In this document: in pieces, positions 34,401-41,636 of the stretch
How the letters are laid out: every line of letters begins with the position of its first letter
How positions within the stretch are numbered: the stretch's first letter is position 1
Assembly (NCBI GenBank): GCA_903904515.1
Contig: CAIVCR010000076.1
Span: forward strand, 1-64,000
Reading direction: 5' to 3'
Length of the DNA: 64,000 bases
From: an uncultured Bacteroidia bacterium
GTDB taxonomy: Bacteria; Bacteroidota; Bacteroidia; Bacteroidales; Prolixibacteraceae
The notes under the pieces: model-generated
Database searches by the model: none
Told to the model about the DNA's origin: nothing
What the model saw: the letters and a program-made list of their open reading frames with translations, nothing else
Position numbers and translations under genes: made by a program

Positions 34401-35452
34401 ATCGGGCAGTAGGGGCTCCATATCTCGAAATCAAGCTTAATCGTGAAGCGATGGCGCGTTATGGAATGACCGTCAGCGATATCCAGGAGGTGCTTCAGGT
34501 GGCTGTCGGAGGTATGGCTTTGACCTCATCGGTCGAAGGGCGCGAACGATTTCCGATCAGGGTTCGTTATGCGCGCGAACTGCGCGATAATCCGGATGAC
34601 CTTAAACGGATTCTCATCCCGGCACTCAACGGTGTCCAGGTCCCATTGAGCGAAATTGCAGATATTGATTATACCCGTGGAGCCCAGATGATCCGAAGTG
34701 AAAACACCTTCCTGAACGGGTATGTCATTTTCGACAAAAATGATGGAAAAGCAGAGGTGGATGTTGTGGATGAAGCTTCAAAAGTTTTACAACAGAAACT
34801 TAGAAACGGCGAACTTGTTTTGGCTGCAGGGGTCTCCTACAAATTTGCCGGAAATTATGAACATCAGCTCAGGGCCACCAAACGGTTGGCTATTGTTATT
34901 CCAATAAGTCTGCTGCTAATATTGCTTTTGCTGTACTTTCAGTTCCGGACGGTTACCGCCTCATTTATTCACTTTTCGGGTGTATTCGTTGCCTTTGCAG
35001 GTGGTTTTATCATGCTCTGGCTCTACGGGCAGGATTGGTTCCTGAATTTTTCTGTCGCAGGGATAAATCTCCGGGATATGTTCCAGATGCACCCTGTCAA
35101 TCTGAGTGTGGCAGTCTGGGTCGGATTTATTGCGTTGTTTGGAATCGCAACCAATGACGGGGTAATTATGGGCACTTACATACACCAGGTATTTGAAGAG
35201 AGGCATCCTTCAACTGTTCGCGAAGTGCGCGAGGCTGTGGTTTCTGCCGGGATGAAACGGGTGCGTCCTGCAATGATGACAACTGCGGTTGCCGTTATTG
35301 CGCTGTTACCTGTTCTTTCATCGAACGGCAAAGGATCGGATATTATGATCCCCATGGCAATTCCAATGTTTGGAGGGATGGTGATTCAGGTAATGACCGT
35401 CTTTGTGGTGCCGATGTTTCAGGCGATGTGGAGGGAAAAGGGGTTGAAGTAG
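31445..35452 (+). CDS. cusA: CusA-type heavy-metal efflux RND transporter
   Basis: A 1335-residue RND pump, likely for copper/silver, that exports metal from the periplasm through CusBC. Family marks are the N-terminal helix, QDQVTYPLTTALLGIPGVQT, GPDATALG, SGIAIAIGVMVDIGIVDVEN (with acidic TM4 residues for proton relay) and GFIALFGIATNDGVIM. Extra membrane helices at about 535-675 are common in Bacteroidota CusA. Residues about 803-891 hold an odd insertion rich in Asn, Phe, Lys and Glu (ISTNFNQFLI and related) between FKVDREGNFV and NNGEYFRQWR; the canonical proteins join these directly. The insertion is made of the same GAAATAAATRG-type repeats seen around the locus. The metal is inferred from neighbouring CopA and HMA genes. 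Confidence 0.9.
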   Translation: MFNRLVKYFLGNRLITFIFLIAVVVLGMVYIPFNWKADFFPRDPIAVDAIPDIGDNQQIVATEWMGRSPKDMQDQVTYPLTTALLGIPGVQTIRSTSMFGMSFIYIIFKDNVEFYWSRSRILEKLNSLPSGTLPQGVQPTLGPDATALGQIYWYTLEGRDPKTGRANGGWNPQELRSIQDFYVKYGLSTAEGVSEVASVGGFIKEYQIDLNPEALKAFNVSVMDVMTAVRKSNLDVGAETMELNNVEYIIRGLGYVKDLNDLEISVVAVRNNVPVRIKDVAHVAFGPATRRGGLDKAGSEAVGAVVVARYSSNPMDVITNVKDKIKEIEAGLPQKTLPDGTVSKVTIVPFYDRTGLIRETIGTLESALSHEILISIIVIIILVMNLRASLIVAGLLPIGVLMTFILMRLFGVEANIVALSGIAIAIGVMVDIGIVDVENILRHLEMPENSGIRGKKLIGVIYLATTEVRSAVVTSIATTIVSFLPVFAMQAAEGKLFHPLAFTKTFALVSAFLLGIIVLPTLTYLFFSIRIDTKKIRRIWNSALFVAGVFFILIWHTWPALALIAIGINNLLDYRWPDYRKEFPNFINIAITVLIASWYLTIEWLPLGAHNSIFANFLFVGGIIGVILAALMSMVHFYENIMRWALAHKRKFLIIPAVTLIFGLLVWLGFEKTFGFIATGAEKIGWKSFRQTAFWHHPVKIFPGTGKEFMPSLNEGSFLLMPTSMPHSSIEKNLQYIEILDKRLAAIPEVEVAVGKWGRVNSALDPAPVQMFENTINYKSEYILDENGQREKFKVDREGNFVMNIEEVRKALEINGNRKGKDGNKVEINGNIKEVKYDKEKETFLVDLDSRWLKFEKPYSNSSTNFNLFPFISPNFNLFQNISTNFNQFLIQDNNGEYFRQWRAEIKKPDDIWNEIVKVTNIPGLTSAPKLQPIETRLVMLSTGMRAPMGLKVFGPDLEAIEKAGMQLEQALKDVPSIKASSVFYDRAVGAPYLEIKLNREAMARYGMTVSDIQEVLQVAVGGMALTSSVEGRERFPIRVRYARELRDNPDDLKRILIPALNGVQVPLSEIADIDYTRGAQMIRSENTFLNGYVIFDKNDGKAEVDVVDEASKVLQQKLRNGELVLAAGVSYKFAGNYEHQLRATKRLAIVIPISLLLILLLLYFQFRTVTASFIHFSGVFVAFAGGFIMLWLYGQDWFLNFSVAGINLRDMFQMHPVNLSVAVWVGFIALFGIATNDGVIMGTYIHQVFEERHPSTVREVREAVVSAGMKRVRPAMMTTAVAVIALLPVLSSNGKGSDIMIPMAIPMFGGMVIQVMTVFVVPMFQAMWREKGLK
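33850..34117 (+). repeat. In-frame repeat insertion in cusA
   Basis: The left part is purine-rich (GAAATAAATGGAAATAGAAA, GGAAATAAAGTAGAAATTAA) and the right part pyrimidine-rich (AATTTCAATTTATTTCC in several copies), so the two halves are inverted copies of one unit, with a Lys/Glu/Asp-rich middle section. It keeps the frame and has no stop codon. Confidence 0.65.
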
Positions 35453-35560
35453 GGAAATTAATAGAAATAAGGAAATAAATAGAGATAGGTTGAAAATGGG
35501 GAAATGAAGATAACTTGAAATTTACTTGAAATAAAGAAAGCTAAAGCGTGGCATTTTTCA
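35453..35560. repeat. GAAATAAATAG repeats after cusA
   Basis: Short units such as GGAAATTAATAGAAATAAGG and GAAATAAATAGAGATAGG fill the region after the cusA stop. They match the left half of the intragenic insertion in cusA and the region after the cusC stop. Confidence 0.6.
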
Positions 35561-35617
35561 GATAAAATCCCTAATTTGAATGTGTTAACAGCTTTTAGAG
35601 TTCTTAAAATTATTATC

Positions 35618-35749
35618 ATGGAAAATCAAAACTATTCAAAAGAGGAATTCGAAAATATTCATGGAATGGCTTCTGCATTACTTATCAAGCTTAATAATTT
35701 TATTACCATCACAAGTAAAAAAGGAAGAGAGAGTCATGATAAAGTTTAA
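35618..35749 (+). CDS. Small 43-residue protein between cusA and cusC
   Basis: ATG at 35618 to TAA at 35747-35749 encodes MENQNYSKEEFENIHGMASA followed by LLIKLNNFITITSKKGRESH and DKV. It lies in a plausible position, with its stop overlapping the cusC start at 35736 in a different frame. It has no membrane segment; it may be a metallochaperone-like or a spurious ORF. Not recognised. Confidence 0.35.
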   Translation: MENQNYSKEEFENIHGMASALLIKLNNFITITSKKGRESHDKV

Positions 35750-37256
35750 AAACGATGTTCAAAACCATTTGAATATGAAACGAGACTGGGTTGCATCAAT
35801 TTTTAGTTATTTAATTTCAAATAATACAAGGAACAAAGTATTTCTATTTATTTCTATCAGTTTCCTTTTATTCCCATCAATTTCCGTCCATTCCCAGGAT
35901 TCCTTGTTCCATTATTTGGAGCTTGCCGGAAAGACGAATCCCACAGTTTTGCAGAAGTTTGCGGAATACCAGGCAGCTTTGCGAAAAGTTCCACAGGTTG
36001 GAAGTTTACCTGATCCGGAGTTGACTGCAGGAATTTTCCTCAGCCCCATGGAACTTGTTGCGGGTAAACAGGTTGCCGACTTACGGCTAATGCAGATGTT
36101 TCCATGGTTTGGGGTGTTGAAAAATGCCCGGGATGAAATGAGCCTGATGGCCAAAGCAAAACTGGAATCCTTTCGGGATGCCAAAGTAGGGCTGTATTTC
36201 GAAATGCAGAGAACCTGGTACAATCTGAATAAGATCAAACAGAATATCCGTGTTTCCGGGGAAAATATTGCACTGCTGCATACCATTGAGCGATTAGCTA
36301 TTTCGAGGTTTAAGGCTGGCCCTTCAGGGAACAGCCCTTCACAAGTGGGAAATGCAGTGAATCTCACTTCCGATAATGGGTCTTCCTCAGGATCGTCAGG
36401 TATGAATAAAATGGGAGGTAATCCGTCTGGTTCAACCCCTGTTCAGGGTACCGCATCCATGGGAGGCAACCCGATGGGATTCGCATCAGCAGGTTCCGGC
36501 CTTTCGGATGTATACCGCATCCAGATTGAAATCGGCGACCTCCAGAATACTATTGATCTGCTAAAAAATCAATTGACTACGGTTACTGCTCAGTTTAACG
36601 GTTTTTTGAACCGGTCGCAGGCAATGGTGATAAATCTTCCTGATACATTAAAGACCCTGGATTTTCAACCTGCGTCTTTACAAATTTCAGACACACTGCT
36701 TGGAAATAATCCGATGCTCGGAATGCTTAAGCTTGAAAACCAATCGCTTGAAGCACGCAGGCGAATGGTCACTCAAATGGGGTTTCCCATGGTAGGTATA
36801 GGACTTAATTATTCACTGATCAATAACAACGGTATGTCAACGTCACCCATGAACGGGAACGATATGATTATGCCGATGGTAACCGTTACTCTGCCGATTT
36901 ACCGAAAAAAATATCGGGCAATGCGCGAGGAGGCCGAGTTGCTGAAAGCAGCGAATACCCAGAATTATAAGGCAGTCGTAAATTCGTTACAAACGGAGTA
37001 TTACCAGGCAATCCAATTGTTTCAGGATTCGCAGCGACGGATTAAACTGAATGCAGGTCAATATCAGCTGGCATCAAAATCGCTCGATATCATGATTAAA
37101 AGTTTTTCATCTTCAGGTTCTGCCCTAACCGATATCTTAAGAGTTCGTCAGCAGATGCTTGATTATGAATTTAAAAAGGTGGAAGCCGTTGCCGACTACA
37201 ATACATCTATTGCGTGGATTAAGAAAATAAGTTGCGATGATGAAAAAGGGAAATAA
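35736..37256 (+). CDS. cusC: CusC-type outer-membrane efflux channel (TolC family)
   Basis: A 506-residue channel completing the tripartite pump. From the ATG at 35736 the signal region (MIKFKNDVQ...VFLFISISFLLFPSISVHSQ) is unusually long and its hydrophobic part is written in the same TTTCTATTTATTTC repeat DNA; a later ATG (MKRDWVASIF) is an alternative. Family marks are PDPELTAG, GVLKNARDEMSLMAKAKL and RYRAMREEAELL-like helices. A Gly/Ser/Met-rich loop (SGMNKMGGNPSGSTPVQGTA) near residues 225-260 could bind metal. It is followed by repeat DNA. Confidence 0.88.
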   Translation: MIKFKNDVQNHLNMKRDWVASIFSYLISNNTRNKVFLFISISFLLFPSISVHSQDSLFHYLELAGKTNPTVLQKFAEYQAALRKVPQVGSLPDPELTAGIFLSPMELVAGKQVADLRLMQMFPWFGVLKNARDEMSLMAKAKLESFRDAKVGLYFEMQRTWYNLNKIKQNIRVSGENIALLHTIERLAISRFKAGPSGNSPSQVGNAVNLTSDNGSSSGSSGMNKMGGNPSGSTPVQGTASMGGNPMGFASAGSGLSDVYRIQIEIGDLQNTIDLLKNQLTTVTAQFNGFLNRSQAMVINLPDTLKTLDFQPASLQISDTLLGNNPMLGMLKLENQSLEARRRMVTQMGFPMVGIGLNYSLINNNGMSTSPMNGNDMIMPMVTVTLPIYRKKYRAMREEAELLKAANTQNYKAVVNSLQTEYYQAIQLFQDSQRRIKLNAGQYQLASKSLDIMIKSFSSSGSALTDILRVRQQMLDYEFKKVEAVADYNTSIAWIKKISCDDEKGK

Positions 37257-37470
37257 GTTGAAATAAATAGAAATTAAGGTGAAATAAATAGATAAAAAAG
37301 AAATTCTTTAAAATAAGTTGAAATCGGGGGGAATGACCGTTGAAGCAGGTGACTGTTTAATTCTATCAAATATAATTTTTTTCCTAAATGTACTTTAGCT
37401 CATTTACATTTATCTCTACTAATTACCTTTTTTATTTTTGTTTATTTCTACCATATTTCATTATAAAACA
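37257..37470. repeat. GAAATAAATAG and TTTATTTC repeats after cusC
   Basis: Right after the cusC stop come GAAATAAATAGAAATTAAGG and GAAATAAATAGATAAAAAAG; further on, complementary pyrimidine-rich units such as TTTATTTCTACC. This is the same repeat family as after cusA and within cusA. No gene is present in the stretch. Confidence 0.6.
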
Positions 37471-37487
37471 TTAAATATTAGAATATT

Positions 37488-39077
37488 ATGAGCCGTCAAA
37501 CTATATTAATTGTCGTTACTCTGATCATCGGAATTTTTCTTGGCTGGATTTTCTTCCATTCCTCTAACCCTAAGAATGAGAGGCATGATCACACTGGGGA
37601 AGCTTCGAAAGCGACAATCTGGAGTTGTGCTATGCATCCTCAGATCCGGATGGAAGAACCGGGTAAATGTCCAATATGCGGGATGAATTTAGTCCCTTTA
37701 AGCCATAGCGGAACTTCCAAAATGGATCAGGGATCAATTTATCTGACTAAAGAGTCAGCCCAGTTAGCCAATGTTCAGACCTCGGTGGTTTCACGTCAGA
37801 ATCCGGAGAAAGAGGTGCGACTCTATGGGAAAGTACAGGCTGACGAGCGATTACGGCAAAATCAGGTTGCCTTTGTCTCCGGAAGGGTAGAGAAACTGAT
37901 GGTCAATTTTACGGGTGAACCGGTTCGGAAGGGGCAGCCATTGGCCCTTATTTATTCACCCGAGCTGGTCACCGCACAACAGGAATTGCTTGAAGCAGCT
38001 AAATCAAAGCAGGCACAACCAGAAATTTACGAAGCCGCCAGGGAGAAACTTCGTCAATGGAAACTTGCTGATTCACAAATTATTGCAATCGAGTCCACAG
38101 GAATTGTACGGACAAACATCGAGATCCAATCGACCACATCAGGTATTGTAACAGCGAGACGTGTAAACAACGGCGACTATGTCGCACAGGGATCAGTTTT
38201 GTTCGAAGTGTCTGATCTTTCAACCGTTTGGGTGTTGTTTGATGCCTATGAGAGTGACCTTCCATTCCTGAAAACAGGGGATAAAATTGAATTTACGATC
38301 CAGGCCCTTCCGGGATTGCACTTCTCCGGAACTGTGAAATTTATAGATCCTGTGATCGATCCGGTTAACCGGGTCGCCAAAGTGAGGCTTGAAATTGGTA
38401 ATCCGGAAGGGAAGCTAAAACCCGAAATGTTTGCCACAGGTACAGTGAAAGCCAATCTGGACCAGTATCGTGATAATCTGGTTATTCCCCGTTCTGCAGT
38501 CTTGTGGACTGGCAAACGCTCTGTGGTCTATGTGAAACAGCCGGGAATTGAAGAACCTGTATTCAAAATGCGGATGATAGAGCTTGGACCTTTGCTGGGA
38601 AATAGTTATGTTGTAACCTCTGGGTTAACTGACGGCGAAGAAGTTGTAACGCAAGGGGCATTTAGTGTGGATGCGGCCGCACAATTGGAGGGTAAACCCA
38701 GCATGATGAATCAGGGGGAAAACATCGGTTCAGTTGAAGTTCCTGGTAAAAATCAAATATCAACCCGTAGTACTTCAAGCAATACACCTTTAGTTCATTA
38801 TCAATTTCAGGTTTCCGGTAACTGCGATATGTGCAAAGGGCGTATTGAGTCGGCCGCAAAATCAGTTGCGGGTGTTGAATCAGCTGAATGGAGTGTTAAT
38901 TCAAAAGTGCTACAGGTTCAGTTTGATAAAACTAAAACAAATGTGGATGTCATTGAGAAAAAAGTGGCTGACACCGGCCATGATACTGAGAAATTCAAGG
39001 CTTCAGATGTAGCTTACAAGCAACTTCCGGCCTGTTGTTTGTACCGATTGAAAAATACATCATCACTCAAAAAATAG
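37488..39077 (+). CDS. cusB: CusB-type adaptor with N-terminal HMBD and C-terminal HMA domain
   Basis: A 529-residue periplasmic adaptor anchored by an N-terminal membrane segment (MSRQTILIVVTLIIGIFLGW). Next is the heavy-metal-binding domain ATIWSCAMHPQIRMEEPGKC followed by PICGMNLVPL, then the membrane-fusion core (LYGKVQADERLRQNQVAFVS, VSGRVEKLMVNFTGEP, PEMFATGTVKANL). After a linker, residues about 445-525 form an HMA domain (YQFQVSGNCDMCKGRIESAA ... GHDTEKFKASDVAYKQLPAC). The C-terminal domain is a fusion unusual for CusB and resembles the stand-alone HMA protein upstream. It probably accepts or delivers metal to CusA. Confidence 0.9.
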   Translation: MSRQTILIVVTLIIGIFLGWIFFHSSNPKNERHDHTGEASKATIWSCAMHPQIRMEEPGKCPICGMNLVPLSHSGTSKMDQGSIYLTKESAQLANVQTSVVSRQNPEKEVRLYGKVQADERLRQNQVAFVSGRVEKLMVNFTGEPVRKGQPLALIYSPELVTAQQELLEAAKSKQAQPEIYEAAREKLRQWKLADSQIIAIESTGIVRTNIEIQSTTSGIVTARRVNNGDYVAQGSVLFEVSDLSTVWVLFDAYESDLPFLKTGDKIEFTIQALPGLHFSGTVKFIDPVIDPVNRVAKVRLEIGNPEGKLKPEMFATGTVKANLDQYRDNLVIPRSAVLWTGKRSVVYVKQPGIEEPVFKMRMIELGPLLGNSYVVTSGLTDGEEVVTQGAFSVDAAAQLEGKPSMMNQGENIGSVEVPGKNQISTRSTSSNTPLVHYQFQVSGNCDMCKGRIESAAKSVAGVESAEWSVNSKVLQVQFDKTKTNVDVIEKKVADTGHDTEKFKASDVAYKQLPACCLYRLKNTSSLKK

Positions 39078-39129
39078 TATAACATAAATATTGTGACAGA
39101 GTCTTAACTTTGTCGAAAATTAATTAGTT

Positions 39130-41355
39130 ATGGCAATTACGGTCAGGAAAAATTTCACGGTTTCGGGGTTGAGCTGCGCTTCATGTGCTGCTAACGTCGA
39201 AAAGACGTTAAGTGGTCAGCCGGGGGTGAAAAGTGCCACCGTCAACTATGCCTCTTCAACCGTATGGGTGGAATACAACCCGGAAGCAACATCACCAACG
39301 GGTTTGCGTAATGTTGTTCAATCCTCAGGTTATGATATCATCACTGACGAAGCAGAGGCCGGTCAACAGGCAGAAGTTACCCTTCGTGCGTCTGAGATTC
39401 TAAAACGCAAAACCATCGGGGCTTCTCTGTTAACAATTCCGATAGTTATCCTGGGAATGCTTTTTATGGATTTTCCCTATGCAAACTGGATTATGCTTTT
39501 CCTTGCAACTCCGGTTGTATTCTGGTTTGGAAGGAGTTTCTTTATCAATGCTTTCAAACAGTTAAAGCACGGCTCAACAAATATGGATACGCTGGTTGCT
39601 TTAAGTACAGGAATAGCCTATATTTTCAGCCTAATTAATACCATTTTCCCTCATCTGCTAATGACAGCCTCCGGTCATCCTCCGGTCTATTTTGAAGCCT
39701 CCGCAGTGATCATTGTCTTCATATTGTTGGGAAAGCTACTCGAAGAGCGGGCCAAGTCAAATACATCCTCAGCGCTGAAAAAACTCATGGGTTTACAGCC
39801 CGATACAGTGACTTTTGTTAACGAAGATGGGAGTGAATCGATCATGGCATCATCTTCAGTGCTGATTTTTGATTTGCTGCGAGTTAAGCCGGGAGAACGT
39901 ATTCCTGTTGATGGAGAGATTACCGAAGGGGGATCATTTGTGGACGAAAGTTCAATCACCGGTGAACCTGTTCCTGTCGAAAAAGTTCCCGGGAACATGG
40001 TGTTTGCCGGGACGATAAATCAAAAAGGGAGTTTCATACTCAAAGCTCAGAAAGTTGGAAGTGAGACCCTTCTGGCCCGCATTATTCTCATGGTGCAGGA
40101 AGCGCAGGGAAGCAAGCCTCCTGTTCAAAAGCTGGTCGATAAAGTCGCATCTGTTTTTGTCCCGGTGGTGATCGGTTTGTCGTTAATAACCTTTGGAACC
40201 TGGATGTTTTTAGGAGGGGCCCAGGCTTTACCTCAAGCCTTGCTCGCAATGGTTTCCGTTTTAATTATCGCTTGTCCTTGTGCCCTGGGCCTGGCAACAC
40301 CCACCGCAATCATGGTGGGAATTGGTAAAGGGGCCGAACACGGAATCCTCATTAAGGATGCCGACGGGCTGGAGCTTTCCCACCATATTAATGCCATTGT
40401 TTTGGATAAGACAGGGACAATCACGCAGGGGAAACCTGCCGTTACAGACTGGATCTGGAATACAAAAGATTCCGAACTATTAAAAAAGATTGTTTTAAGT
40501 ATTGAATCTCAGTCTGAGCATCCCCTTGCAGGAGCAGTTTCTGCCTCTTTACGATCTGAAAACATCGAATTACTAAAGATCGAAGGGTTTCGAAGCATTA
40601 CAGGCAGAGGGGTGATCGCCTCGTTCGAAAACACAGAGTATGCCATTGGAAATGAACTTTTGATGAATGATTCAGGGATATTCCTCACCTCTGAAGATAA
40701 AAAGAGCGCATACCAATTGCAGGAGCAGGCTAAAACCGTGCTTTTTGTTGGAGTGAAGGATAAAATTGAGACGATTATTGCGATTGCTGATCAGATCAAG
40801 CCAACTTCTGCGGCAGCCATTCAACGGTTAACACAGTCGGGTATCGAAATTCACATGCTAACGGGGGATAACGAACATACAGCAGAATCAATTGCAAGGC
40901 AAACAGGGATTTCCAATTTTAAAGCGGGTTGCCTTCCGGAAGATAAATCCGATTATATCAAAACCCTGCAGCAGCAAGGCAAGGTTGTGGCGATGGTGGG
41001 AGACGGAATCAACGATTCATTGGCCATGGCCCAGGCCGATGTGAGCATTGCCATGGGAAATGGTTCGGATATTGCCATGGACGTTGCAAAGATGACCATT
41101 GTTTCATCTAATCTGGACGCTATCTCATCAGCCATTGAGCTTTCAAAACAAACCATCCGGACCATCAAACAAAATCTTTTCTGGGCATTTATCTATAACC
41201 TGATAGGTATTCCCATCGCGGCAGGGATTCTCTTTCCATTCACCGGGTTTATGCTCAATCCGATGATCGCGGGTGGTGCAATGGCACTTAGCTCGGTTTC
41301 TGTGGTGAGTAATTCCCTTCGGCTTAAATTCAAAAAAATGACCGTTAATCCTTAA
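39130..41355 (+). CDS. copA: Copper-translocating P-type ATPase
   Basis: A 741-residue Cu(+)-type P1B ATPase. One N-terminal HMA domain (FTVSGLSCASCAANVEKTLS), eight predicted membrane segments, the CPC metal site at residues 382-384 (IIACPCALGLATP), the phosphorylation site D426 in DKTGTITQGKP, the SEHPLAGAV histidine-proline motif and the hinge GDGINDSLAMAQADVSIAMG are all visible. It pumps cytoplasmic copper to the periplasm, where the RND system takes over. Confidence 0.95.
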   Translation: MAITVRKNFTVSGLSCASCAANVEKTLSGQPGVKSATVNYASSTVWVEYNPEATSPTGLRNVVQSSGYDIITDEAEAGQQAEVTLRASEILKRKTIGASLLTIPIVILGMLFMDFPYANWIMLFLATPVVFWFGRSFFINAFKQLKHGSTNMDTLVALSTGIAYIFSLINTIFPHLLMTASGHPPVYFEASAVIIVFILLGKLLEERAKSNTSSALKKLMGLQPDTVTFVNEDGSESIMASSSVLIFDLLRVKPGERIPVDGEITEGGSFVDESSITGEPVPVEKVPGNMVFAGTINQKGSFILKAQKVGSETLLARIILMVQEAQGSKPPVQKLVDKVASVFVPVVIGLSLITFGTWMFLGGAQALPQALLAMVSVLIIACPCALGLATPTAIMVGIGKGAEHGILIKDADGLELSHHINAIVLDKTGTITQGKPAVTDWIWNTKDSELLKKIVLSIESQSEHPLAGAVSASLRSENIELLKIEGFRSITGRGVIASFENTEYAIGNELLMNDSGIFLTSEDKKSAYQLQEQAKTVLFVGVKDKIETIIAIADQIKPTSAAAIQRLTQSGIEIHMLTGDNEHTAESIARQTGISNFKAGCLPEDKSDYIKTLQQQGKVVAMVGDGINDSLAMAQADVSIAMGNGSDIAMDVAKMTIVSSNLDAISSAIELSKQTIRTIKQNLFWAFIYNLIGIPIAAGILFPFTGFMLNPMIAGGAMALSSVSVVSNSLRLKFKKMTVNP

Positions 41356-41366
41356 AATAATTAGAC

Positions 41367-41579
41367 ATGAAAACATTAAGATTTAAGACCAATGTAAACT
41401 GTGGGGGCTGTATTTCAACGGTAACCCCTCATTTGAACAAGCTTTCAGGAATTGAGAAATGGAGTGTCGATACCACTACTCCGGATAAGATTTTAACTGT
41501 AGAAACAGCCGATCTTGAGGCTGATACGATAATTGAAACGTTAAAAATCGCGGGGTATAGGGGGGAAGTGATTGCTTAA
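41367..41579 (+). CDS. Small HMA metallochaperone (CopZ-like)
   Basis: A 70-residue soluble HMA protein (MKTLRFKTNVNCGGCISTVT, CxxC as CGGC) starting 11 bp after copA. No signal peptide, so it should be cytoplasmic and deliver metal to CopA. The strand TPDKILTVETADLEADTIIE closes the ferredoxin-like fold. Confidence 0.85.
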   Translation: MKTLRFKTNVNCGGCISTVTPHLNKLSGIEKWSVDTTTPDKILTVETADLEADTIIETLKIAGYRGEVIA

Positions 41580-41583
41580 GAGT

Positions 41584-41622
41584 TATAGTGATAGTTTCAC
41601 TCAAAGTGAAACTATCACTATA
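41584..41622. terminator. Perfect 18-bp hairpin, bidirectional terminator
   Basis: TATAGTGATAGTTTCACT (41584-41601), loop CAA, AGTGAAACTATCACTATA (41605-41622) pair perfectly. It separates the metal locus from the convergent peptide transporter. Confidence 0.75.
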
Positions 41623-41636
41623 TTGATTTTGTTTTT

